Shown here: piece by piece, positions 32,470 through 40,280 of the stretch | Numbering within the stretch: position 1 is the stretch's first letter | Layout of the letters: every line of letters begins with the position of its first letter | Origin: Lachnospiraceae bacterium UBA3632 | GTDB lineage: Bacteria > Bacillota > Clostridia > Lachnospirales > Lachnospiraceae | Length of the DNA stretch: 51,410 bases | Reading direction: 5' to 3' | Assembly (NCBI GenBank): GCA_002373975.1 | Contig: DFKZ01000135.1 | Coordinates: 1 to 51,410, forward strand | Program-made: the position numbers and the translations under genes | Notes under the pieces: generated by a model | The model's input: only the letters and a program-made list of their open reading frames with translations | Databases searched by the model: none | Told to the model about the DNA's origin: nothing

Positions 32470-33726
32470 TTATCCTCTCTTTGTCAGTATGTCTGTCTCG
32501 TATTTTTTTACCTCTGTAAACCATTCGCCGTCAGAGGGCACACTGCACATGCGGCAGTACTCGTCCCAGATCTCACCGAAGGGCATGGTCTTCATTTCCT
32601 CCTGACGGACCATCAGCTCCGTGAAATTGCCTTCATCTTGCAGATTCCGCAAAGCATCATTGTTGTTAAGCAGAGCGAAGAGAAGAGCCTTCTGGAGATT
32701 GCGATAACCTACGACCCATGCGGAGATACGGTTGATAGAGGCATCAAAATAATCAAGGGCAATGTTGACCCTGCCATCAAGGCCGCCGCACCGGATGATC
32801 TCTTTGGCGATCTCTTTTGTTTCATCATCAAATAATACCACATGATCGCTGTCCCAGCGGATGGGGCGGGTCACGTGCAGCGCCAGCTCGGGGAAAAAGG
32901 CCAGCAAAGCAGGGATCTTATCGGATACCACCTCTGTGGGGTGGTAGTGTCCGTTATCCATGAGAGGCAGGCACTTGTCCTTGTTCATAGCGGCGTAACT
33001 TAGTGCAAATTCTGCGGAACCGACAGTGTAGGCCTCAACACCTATGCCGAACACTTTGCTCTCAATACAGGGCTTGACTTTACGGAAATCATAAGGTTCT
33101 GAAAGGATTTCGTCAATTGATTCTTTATAACGGATACGGGGTCCCATGCGGTCGGAAGGGATATCCTTGAAGCCGTCGCCGGTCCAGATGTTCATGACGC
33201 AGGGTTCCCCGAGTTCCTCAGCGAGATAATTTGAAATACGTATACAGGCTTTGCCGTGTTCAATCCAGAATCTTCTGGTTTTCTCATTTGTACTGGACAG
33301 GGTCTGGGGGTCACACATGGGGTGAGAGAAGAAAGTAGGGTTAAAGTCACAACCACATTTATGCTTCTTGCAGAATTCCACCCATTTAGCAAAGTGTTTA
33401 GGTTCCAGTTTGTCGCGGTCTACCCATTCACCATCCTCAAAAATGGCATATGAGGCGTGAAGATTCATCTTGGGTCTGCCCGGGATCAGCTTCAGTACCA
33501 TATCAAGATCTGCCATGAGCTCTTCCGAGGTACGGGCCCGTCCCGGATAGTTGCCTGTAGTCTGTATGCCTCCGGTAAGAGGTTTTGTGGGGTCGGTGTC
33601 AAAGCCGCGAACATCGTCACCCTGCCAGCAGTGCAGGGAAACAGGAACATTTTTCAGTTTTGCCATGGCAGCGTCGACATCTATGCCACAGGCGGCATAT
33701 TTCATCTTTGCTTCTGTATAACTCAT
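32470..33726 (-). CDS. rhaA: L-rhamnose isomerase
   Basis: The 418-residue enzyme converts L-rhamnose to L-rhamnulose and depends on Mn2+. Typical segments are VSLHCWQGDDVRGF, GGIQTTGNYPGRAR, MNLHASYAI, CDFNPTFFSHPM, LMDNGHYHPTEV and PIRWDSDHVV, where conserved Asp/His residues bind metal. Length is normal. Its ATG overlaps the rhaB stop by 4 bases (ATGA), so translation is coupled. Pathway order is isomerase, kinase, aldolase, all present here. Confidence 0.97.
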   Translation of the reverse strand: MSYTEAKMKYAACGIDVDAAMAKLKNVPVSLHCWQGDDVRGFDTDPTKPLTGGIQTTGNYPGRARTSEELMADLDMVLKLIPGRPKMNLHASYAIFEDGEWVDRDKLEPKHFAKWVEFCKKHKCGCDFNPTFFSHPMCDPQTLSSTNEKTRRFWIEHGKACIRISNYLAEELGEPCVMNIWTGDGFKDIPSDRMGPRIRYKESIDEILSEPYDFRKVKPCIESKVFGIGVEAYTVGSAEFALSYAAMNKDKCLPLMDNGHYHPTEVVSDKIPALLAFFPELALHVTRPIRWDSDHVVLFDDETKEIAKEIIRCGGLDGRVNIALDYFDASINRISAWVVGYRNLQKALLFALLNNNDALRNLQDEGNFTELMVRQEEMKTMPFGEIWDEYCRMCSVPSDGEWFTEVKKYETDILTKRG

Positions 33727-34997
33727 ATTATTGCCTCCAGTTGTATTTTCAGATTACCGATAGCAGTTGCCTCAATAGGCAGGGCTATTACTTTCTTGCC
33801 GGTTGCTTCTGCGGTGAGACGGTTAAGAAAGAGATTTTTTGCACCGCCGCCCACGATATAGAGCTTTTCGTAAGTCCTGCCTGTGTTTCCTTCCAGTTCT
33901 TTGATCGCACGGCAGTAGCTCTGTGCCAGCGAAAGATAGGCACAGCGGAAATAGTCGCCCACGTCCATGTCGCTTACTCCGAGAGATGCATCAAAAGCAG
34001 CCTTCATACTTTTGGGAGCGAAAAAATCCGGAGAATCAGCGTCAATGGTTCTGTTAAAGTTGCTGTTTTCAGCTTCGTGCACAATTGACTCAAAATCCTT
34101 ATCCGGACAGATATCGCGGCGCAGTTCGTTCACAAGCCACATTCCCATTATATTTTTCTGATAGCGATTATAGCCCACACCGCCTTCGTTTGAATAGTTG
34201 GCCGCCATGCTGCCGTCTGTTGTTATGGGTTTGGGCGTTTTGACACCGAGGAGAGACCAGGTTCCGGACGAAATGTAGAGGTTTTCACCTTCCATTGGTA
34301 TGCCTTCCACAGCGGAACCGGTATCGTGAGTGGCACACAGCATGACTTTGATGCCCGCGTACTCACCGATCACCGTACCGGGATGCTGCAGTTTGGGGAA
34401 TAAGCTCTCGGGCAGTCCCAGACGAGAGATTATCTCCCGGTCAAACTCTCCTGACTCAGCGCTCACCATGCCGGTGGTAGTTGCGTTGGTATATTCTCTT
34501 GCCTTCGCACCGCAGAGCCTGTACATGAGGTATTCGGGCATCATTAGGAAGTCGGTTACCCCCTCCAGTCGCCCCCTTAGTTTGTCATCATAAATCTGAT
34601 ATATGGAATTAAATGGCTGAAACTGGCAGCCGGTGCGGCTGTAGAGTTCTGTAAAAGGGATTATTTCGTGGACTTTTGAGATAGCTGCTTCCGTACGGCT
34701 GTCACGGTATGCGTAGACAGGGAGTACCTCGGTGTCGCTCTTCATCAGCACATAGTCAACTCCCCAAGTGTCGATGGAAAGTGTCCTGATTTCGGGGAAT
34801 GCTCTTTTTGCCTCTGCAATGCCGGATCTGACATGGTCAAGCAGTGTGTCCATATCCCATACAAGATGACCGTTCTGCTCCGAGGCTCCGTTGGGGAAGC
34901 GGTAGACTTCTTTTGTTTTTATTTCGCCGTTTTCCATCCGGCCCACAATATGCCGTCCGGAGGAAGCGCCGATGTCGATAGCTAAAGCATAATTCAT
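33723..34997 (-). CDS. rhaB: Rhamnulokinase
   Basis: The 424-residue FGGY-family kinase phosphorylates L-rhamnulose at O1. The N-terminal ATPase phosphate loop is AIDIGASSGRHIVG, later segments include LSIDTWGVDYV, CATHDTGSAVEG and the adenosine-binding VGGGAKNLFL. Start 34997 is preferred: it gives the standard N-terminus MNYALAIDIG and GGTGAT is 3-8 bases upstream; an ATG at 35015 would add six residues. It is the first gene of the leftward operon and divergent from the AraC regulator. Confidence 0.95.
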   Translation of the reverse strand: MNYALAIDIGASSGRHIVGRMENGEIKTKEVYRFPNGASEQNGHLVWDMDTLLDHVRSGIAEAKRAFPEIRTLSIDTWGVDYVLMKSDTEVLPVYAYRDSRTEAAISKVHEIIPFTELYSRTGCQFQPFNSIYQIYDDKLRGRLEGVTDFLMMPEYLMYRLCGAKAREYTNATTTGMVSAESGEFDREIISRLGLPESLFPKLQHPGTVIGEYAGIKVMLCATHDTGSAVEGIPMEGENLYISSGTWSLLGVKTPKPITTDGSMAANYSNEGGVGYNRYQKNIMGMWLVNELRRDICPDKDFESIVHEAENSNFNRTIDADSPDFFAPKSMKAAFDASLGVSDMDVGDYFRCAYLSLAQSYCRAIKELEGNTGRTYEKLYIVGGGAKNLFLNRLTAEATGKKVIALPIEATAIGNLKIQLEAII

Positions 34998-35079
34998 AAT
35001 CATCACCGCTATCATTAAAACATATGAAGAGGAAGATATAAAGAACCGGGTTTGTCAGAAAAAGTATCCTTATTTGCAG

Positions 35080-35108
35080 TTGAAAAAAATCACCCGGGTC
35101 GTTACAAT
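35080..35108 (+). promoter_or_regulatory. Promoter of the AraC-type regulator
   Basis: TTGAAA (35080-35085) and TACAAT (35103-35108) are 17 bases apart. The transcript would begin near 35115, leaving a very short leader that includes the GGGTGA ribosome binding site. The 128-base gap to rhaB must also hold the rhaB promoter, which is not clear by eye. Confidence 0.55.
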
Positions 35109-35125
35109 GGCTTTGGGTGATTATA

Positions 35126-36070
35126 ATGATCGATGAACATCTTCTTCAAAAACTTAGTGCCGTCAGTCCCGAGGAGCAGGAACTGCTGGAGGGCTCGGAG
35201 ATACAGCGCGGCATCTATATGGAAGCGGACTCCGACATCATAGATGCAAAAAAACTTCTGGATACAGGAAGGCTTATTGATATACGCCCTCATACCCGCT
35301 TCGCTCATTTCCCGGAACATCGGCACAACTACGTTGAGGTGGTGTACATGTGTCAGGGTACGACCACTCACATTGTAAACGGAAAGGAGATTGTCCTTCA
35401 CCCGGGAGAACTGCTGTTTTTCGGTCAGGGAGCAAAACAGGAGATCCTGCCTGCAGGTGAAAAGGATATAGCTGTCAATTTTATCATCCTGCCACAGTTT
35501 TTCGACAAAGCACTCGAAATGCTGGGAGGTGAGGAGACCCCACTGCGCAAATTCATCGTGGATTCTCTTCGCGGTGACAATGCCAACTGTCTTTATTTTC
35601 AGGTTGCGGATGTTATTCCTATTCAGAACCTTATGGAAAACCTTATCCGGACGCTTCTGGGTAGCCCTACACTCAATCGTCGGAGCATCTGCCAAAACAC
35701 CATGGGACTTGTGTTTATGCAGCTGCTTAACTATACCGACAGATTGGCTTCGCAGACCGCGGAGGAGACAGCGATAGTTCACGTGCTTCGCTATATTGAG
35801 GAAAACTACCGTACAGGAAGCCTGACGGAGATTGCCGGCCGGCTCCATTATGATCTATATTGGCTCAGCCGGGAGATCAAGAGACGGACCGGGAAGACCT
35901 ACAAGGAGCTTTTGCAGGAAAAGCGTCTGAGTCAGGCGGCATATTTTCTGAAAAACACAGGCCTCCACGTGGATGAGATCGGAGCTGCCGTGGGCTATAG
36001 CAATCTCAGTTATTTTCACCGCATTTTTGCGGAGAAATACGGAATGTCACCAAAAAAGTACAGAGGCTGA
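35126..36070 (+). CDS. AraC-family regulator, RhaR/RhaS-like
   Basis: The 314-residue protein has an N-terminal cupin sugar-sensing domain (HFPEHRHNYVEVVYM, then LHPGELLFFGQGAKQEI, about 55-130) and a C-terminal AraC helix-turn-helix pair (about 215-312): LTEIAGRLHYDLYWLSREIKRRTGKTY for the first and VDEIGAAVGYSNLSYFHRIF with YGMSPKKYR for the second. Divergent from rhaB, it most likely activates rhaBAD with L-rhamnose as effector. ATG 35126 is chosen for GGGTGA upstream; a GTG at 35117 is possible. Confidence 0.9.
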   Translation: MIDEHLLQKLSAVSPEEQELLEGSEIQRGIYMEADSDIIDAKKLLDTGRLIDIRPHTRFAHFPEHRHNYVEVVYMCQGTTTHIVNGKEIVLHPGELLFFGQGAKQEILPAGEKDIAVNFIILPQFFDKALEMLGGEETPLRKFIVDSLRGDNANCLYFQVADVIPIQNLMENLIRTLLGSPTLNRRSICQNTMGLVFMQLLNYTDRLASQTAEETAIVHVLRYIEENYRTGSLTEIAGRLHYDLYWLSREIKRRTGKTYKELLQEKRLSQAAYFLKNTGLHVDEIGAAVGYSNLSYFHRIFAEKYGMSPKKYRG

Positions 36071-36077
36071 GTGTTCA

Positions 36078-37262
36078 TTATCTGGGATTTCCGGTGGTGG
36101 TACGTCCTTCATCCTCGGGACCGTATTCGCTCCAGATACCATCTTCAAAAGAAAAACTGTAAATGGAAAACTTTTCCAAAACAGAACCATCCTCTGTTTT
36201 ATATGAGAGTTTGTCTTTCTTAAGGTAATCCTGATACTTGACAAGATCGGTGAGCCGGGGATAGCTTAACAGAGCATAAATGATCCTGTTGTTTTCCTCG
36301 TCTATAAGAGCATACTCATAAACGGTGTCATACCCGTCGATCGAAATATAGGCGGGGTAGTTGTACATTTCGGTATCGTACAGGATCTTTTCCGTGTGAT
36401 AATCACTGTCTCCATGCATGGAGCCAAAAACGGTACATGTTATTTTTGATAGACGATCTATTTCATTTTTAAACTCTTCATCAGAATAAGTTGCTGTCAG
36501 GAAAATATGTCCGTCAGTGTCAAAAAGCCCGGTTTTAAGCGAGGAATTGTAATCAACCTCCAATGCCGCATCCGTATCATCCGGGAAGATGAAAAAGCCT
36601 GTATCAAGGTCCGCGCCGTACTCCGAAAGCAGATAATCCTTATTATAATTTTCTGCGCCGGACAGGTTCTTGAATGGTGCGGCTGCTTCAAAGAATCCCA
36701 GTCCGATAACAACAGCAGCCACGAGTATAAACCTTACACTTATCACAATAAGTACGATCACGATCACTCTCGTAGCGATAACAAAACCTCTTTTTTTGAC
36801 CAGTTTGGACAGTATCCCGTTTGCGTAGAAGGTCGTAATAGCCATTGCAATCAGTGCAATAAAGGAAAGAAATATGGCAAGTGCTCTGAACAGATTGGGT
36901 TCGTAAACAAAGCATTGAAGCCCGATGGCTACTGTCATCAGTACCGTTCCGATCAGGCTGATCACTCTTACCCATTTAAACAGCCTGCCCTTTTCCGCTC
37001 CCGCGTAATCCGCCATTTTTATGGCTACATCTTTTATCTCTTCATTCATATTTCTGCGTTCTCCTTCTATGAGCTCGCGAACATCCACGTCATAGAAGTC
37101 GGCTATTTCGGTTAGAAGGGATATGTCGGGCATGTTTGTACCGGTCTCCCAGCGGGAAACAGTCCTGTTGCTGACATGGAAATGTTCGGCTAATTGCTCC
37201 TGAGTTATTTCTTTTTCATTTCGTAAAGTTTTGAGGAACAAACCAATCTTTTTCTGATCCAT
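36078..37262 (-). CDS. XRE-family DNA-binding protein with membrane and extracytoplasmic domains
   Basis: The 394-residue protein starts with an XRE helix-turn-helix (about 4-62: TLRNEKEITQEQLAEHFHVS, SRWETGTNMPDISLL). A linker follows, then about four membrane segments between 100 and 210. The last 180 or so residues are hydrophilic, without a recognised family, and begin with PFKNLSGAENYNKDYLLSEYGAD. It could be a one-component membrane-bound regulator that senses an outside signal. Its target is unknown; neighbours are a FecR lipoprotein and a two-component system. It converges on the AraC gene with only 7 bases between. Confidence 0.85.
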   Translation of the reverse strand: MDQKKIGLFLKTLRNEKEITQEQLAEHFHVSNRTVSRWETGTNMPDISLLTEIADFYDVDVRELIEGERRNMNEEIKDVAIKMADYAGAEKGRLFKWVRVISLIGTVLMTVAIGLQCFVYEPNLFRALAIFLSFIALIAMAITTFYANGILSKLVKKRGFVIATRVIVIVLIVISVRFILVAAVVIGLGFFEAAAPFKNLSGAENYNKDYLLSEYGADLDTGFFIFPDDTDAALEVDYNSSLKTGLFDTDGHIFLTATYSDEEFKNEIDRLSKITCTVFGSMHGDSDYHTEKILYDTEMYNYPAYISIDGYDTVYEYALIDEENNRIIYALLSYPRLTDLVKYQDYLKKDKLSYKTEDGSVLEKFSIYSFSFEDGIWSEYGPEDEGRTTTGNPR

Positions 37263-37478
37263 TTGTTTTACTCCTTTGAAATCTGCCGGCGATTTGTGCT
37301 TTTATCATACAACATTACAGAAATTATAACACGACACAAAGCGAGAATCGCGCAAATACTTGATAATCCGCATAATTTCATATACATTAGACATATGAGG
37401 GGATTCACCAAAGAGGTCCCCGGACGTAGGTATGGTTACTGCATTTATGATCAGGTTTGCTTCAAGAGGTGACATACG

Positions 37479-38462
37479 ATGACTATGAGAAAAAGAATTA
37501 TAGCGATGACAGTGCTGTTATCCATGCTATGTGCAATGCTTTCCGGCTGCAAAAGGCTTGAAGCCACCACTATGCGCATACTTGGCTTCGAAGGAAAGGT
37601 TGTTCTGGAAGAAAACGGAAAGAATAAGAAGATAAAAGAAAATATCAGATTAAACAGCGGGAATGAGCTTTTAACATCTTATTTTTCCACAGCCACCATC
37701 GGCCTTGATGATGTGAAGATCGTTTCCATGGATCAAAAAAGCGAGGCAGAGTTTATCCAGTCTGGAAAAAAACTGGAAATGAATCTGATAATGGGAAGTA
37801 TTTTCTTTGTGGTTAATGAACCTCTTAAAGATGATGAAACCTTTGATATCAAAACGTCCACTATGATGGTGGGGATCCGGGGTACTTCCGGATATGTAGA
37901 GGTGGATGAAGACGGTACCGAGCGGCTGATAGTGACGGACGGTGTGGTTCATGTCACTTATACCAACCCAGAAACAGGTGAAGTGTCCGAAGAAGATGTC
38001 AGCGCAGGGCAGGAATTCAGAGTGTATCCGACAGAAGCCGGAACTGATGATAATGATGATCAAAACGGCGGATATTCGGGAGGCGGTTACTTGTATATCG
38101 GATCCGGTTACGGGATCATGGGAGTCACTTCCGATGAGTTCCCCGATTTTGCCAGAAATTACATTTTGGAAAACGAGGATGTAAAGGAAAAGATATCCGC
38201 CGATATCGGAGATGAGGAACTGGATAAGATCCTGTGGAATGATGAGTTAGGGTATTCTCTTTCACCGAATTCGTACGGATCATATGCGGATCTTGAAGGA
38301 GTGATAAATGCACTGGAACAGCTGGAGATGGTCTTCAGGATCGCAGCCTACACACTTAACAGAGACGCGCAGGGATTGGAGCAGTATCTTGAGTCCAAAA
38401 ATATCCCCGGTGCCGAATACATAACCGAATTTGGATTAAGGATGCTGGACACTATGAGGTAA
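37479..38462 (+). CDS. FecR-domain lipoprotein
   Basis: The 327-residue protein has a signal peptide with lipobox LSGC (about Cys23) and a FecR-like beta-rich domain. The latter is shown by LRLNSGNELLTSY-like phasing, MNLIMGSIFFVVNEPL, DIKTSTMMVGIRGTSGYVEVD and VTYTNPETGEV before a Gly/Asp linker. FecR domains outside sigma/anti-sigma systems are common in Firmicutes surface lipoproteins and have no fixed function. The C-terminal part is helical and unrecognised. It lies upstream of a response regulator (70 bases), and AAGAGG precedes its ATG. Confidence 0.82.
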   Translation: MTMRKRIIAMTVLLSMLCAMLSGCKRLEATTMRILGFEGKVVLEENGKNKKIKENIRLNSGNELLTSYFSTATIGLDDVKIVSMDQKSEAEFIQSGKKLEMNLIMGSIFFVVNEPLKDDETFDIKTSTMMVGIRGTSGYVEVDEDGTERLIVTDGVVHVTYTNPETGEVSEEDVSAGQEFRVYPTEAGTDDNDDQNGGYSGGGYLYIGSGYGIMGVTSDEFPDFARNYILENEDVKEKISADIGDEELDKILWNDELGYSLSPNSYGSYADLEGVINALEQLEMVFRIAAYTLNRDAQGLEQYLESKNIPGAEYITEFGLRMLDTMR

Positions 38463-38532
38463 GTGTTAATATACTTTACTGATATTATTGTAGATAAGGG
38501 CGGGATAAAACGTTATCTGTAAGGATAAAACT

Positions 38533-39240
38533 ATGAAGATTTTTTTACTTGAAGATGATGATGCAATAGGTATGGGACTTAAGTATTCTCTGGAAAAAGA
38601 AGGATATGAAGTCGCTCATGTAAAAACAGCCGCCGAAGCAAAGGCCGCATGGAAAACAAAAGAATACGACTTAAGCATTTTGGATATCAATCTTCCCGAC
38701 GGAAGCGGATATGATATCTGCAGATTTTTAAAAGAATCGGAAGACATTCCGGTTATATTCCTGACAGCCGCCGATGCGGAAGTGAATGTTGTCATGGGCC
38801 TGGAACTGGGCGCAGATGATTACATCTGCAAGCCCTTCCGAGTTAATGAACTGATGGCCAGGATCAAAAGCGTTCTTCGTAGGGCAGGTAAGGGTGACAA
38901 GGGAAGTGATACATCATCCAACACGGAAATACTGGGTAACCTCTGCATTTATACCAATGAAGCAAAAGTTACGATCAAGGACGAGGATACGGGTAAAGAA
39001 GAAAGTATCGAGCTTACAGCTCTTGAGTACCGTCTTCTTTTAACCTTCTTAAACAACCGTGGCATTGTGCTCACAAGAAATCAACTATTATCCTACATGT
39101 GGGATATAAGCGGTGATTTTGTAAACGACAACACACTCACGGTATATATTAAAAGGCTGCGGGATAAGATCGAAAAAGACCCCTCAGATCCCAAGATCAT
39201 CAGAACGGTTCGAGGCATGGGATATATTGTAGACAAGTAG
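38533..39240 (+). CDS. OmpR-family response regulator
   Basis: The 235-residue regulator has a receiver domain with the acidic pocket LEDDD (7-10) and phosphoacceptor Asp51 (LSILDINLPD), switch Thr in FLTAAD, and Lys in ICKPF. The C-terminal winged helix (about 130-233) includes LTALEYRLLLTFLNNRG and TVYIKRLRDKIEKDP, typical of OmpR/PhoB. It is followed by its kinase gene and faces an ABC exporter, so it probably controls that exporter. Confidence 0.95.
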   Translation: MKIFLLEDDDAIGMGLKYSLEKEGYEVAHVKTAAEAKAAWKTKEYDLSILDINLPDGSGYDICRFLKESEDIPVIFLTAADAEVNVVMGLELGADDYICKPFRVNELMARIKSVLRRAGKGDKGSDTSSNTEILGNLCIYTNEAKVTIKDEDTGKEESIELTALEYRLLLTFLNNRGIVLTRNQLLSYMWDISGDFVNDNTLTVYIKRLRDKIEKDPSDPKIIRTVRGMGYIVDK

Positions 39241-39279
39241 AAGTTAAGAAGTCAGTACCCGGGTCGGACAGAGGATAAA

Positions 39280-40275
39280 ATGAAAAACAAAGAATTCCGT
39301 AATATGATAATGATCGGTGCAGCATTCACCGTGCTTGTCACGGTTTTAAGCGCCGCTTTTTTTGGTCTGATACCGGCTGTTACAGTGTTAGTGACCGGGC
39401 TTGTTCTACTGGCTGTTTTTCTCCTTTACACAAGAAAAAGATATAAGGATATCGAGAGATTAAACGACTATCTTGTACGCGTGCTCGAGGATAATGAGGA
39501 CAATGAGATCTTAGATCAGGAAGAGGGCGAACTGTCGATCTTAAAGACAAATATTTACAAGACGACTTCGACTCTAAAATATCAGAAGGAATTAATTTCA
39601 GACGATAAAAGAAACCTGGCCGCAGCTATTGCCGATATCAGCCACCAGTTAAAAACCCCGCTCACATCAATGATGGTCATGAACGATCTGTTGATGGATG
39701 AGCAGGATGAAAGCAAAAGATGTGAGTTTCTAAAGACCCAGTCCTCGCAGCTTAACAGGATGAACTGGCTTATACAGACACTTCTTAAACTCTCCAAGCT
39801 GGATGCCGGCACGATCGTATTGAAAAAAGAGGATGTTTCATCCCTCGAGCTTATCGAAGAGGTTGTAAAACCATTCGGTATTCAGTTTGAGTTAAGAAAC
39901 ATCCTGTTTAAATCCGATATTTCCGACCTTACTATCCGGTGCGATAAAAACTGGACTGTCGAAGCCATTCAGAATATCATCAAAAACTGTATTGAACATA
40001 TGGAAGACGGTGGGGAATTATCCGTGTCAACGGTCGATACCAATATATTCACACAGCTGACCGTTAAAGACACGGGCTGTGGCATCGCCAAGGAAGATAT
40101 TCCCCACATTTTTGAGCGGTTCTACAAAGGAAAGAATGCCGGCAAAGATAGTGTGGGAATCGGCCTAGCTCTTTCAAAATCCATCATCGAAGGTGAGCAG
40201 GGAGAGATTACCGTTGAAAGTACAGAGGGAGTCGGAACCAAGTTTATCATCAGGTTTTATAAAACACTGATCTGA
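39280..40275 (+). CDS. Sensor histidine kinase with intramembrane-type sensor
   Basis: The 331-residue kinase has two closely packed membrane helices (about 9-30 and 33-51) with almost no outside loop, then a linker, the HisKA H-box ADISHQLKTPLTSM (His122), and the HATPase domain with the N box IIKNCIEHM and G1/G2 boxes DTGCGIAKEDIPHIF and SVGIGLALSKSI. Kinases with this layout (BceS-like) usually rely on a partner ABC permease for sensing. That fits the MacB/Bce-like exporter encoded convergently next door. Confidence 0.93.
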   Translation: MKNKEFRNMIMIGAAFTVLVTVLSAAFFGLIPAVTVLVTGLVLLAVFLLYTRKRYKDIERLNDYLVRVLEDNEDNEILDQEEGELSILKTNIYKTTSTLKYQKELISDDKRNLAAAIADISHQLKTPLTSMMVMNDLLMDEQDESKRCEFLKTQSSQLNRMNWLIQTLLKLSKLDAGTIVLKKEDVSSLELIEEVVKPFGIQFELRNILFKSDISDLTIRCDKNWTVEAIQNIIKNCIEHMEDGGELSVSTVDTNIFTQLTVKDTGCGIAKEDIPHIFERFYKGKNAGKDSVGIGLALSKSIIEGEQGEITVESTEGVGTKFIIRFYKTLI

Positions 40276-40280
40276 TGTCT

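Noticed and set aside
37384..37424. GGGGA/TCCCC stem before the FecR gene
   Set aside because: The stem is only 5 bases with a 13-base loop and no T-run, so neither a terminator nor a switch could be supported.
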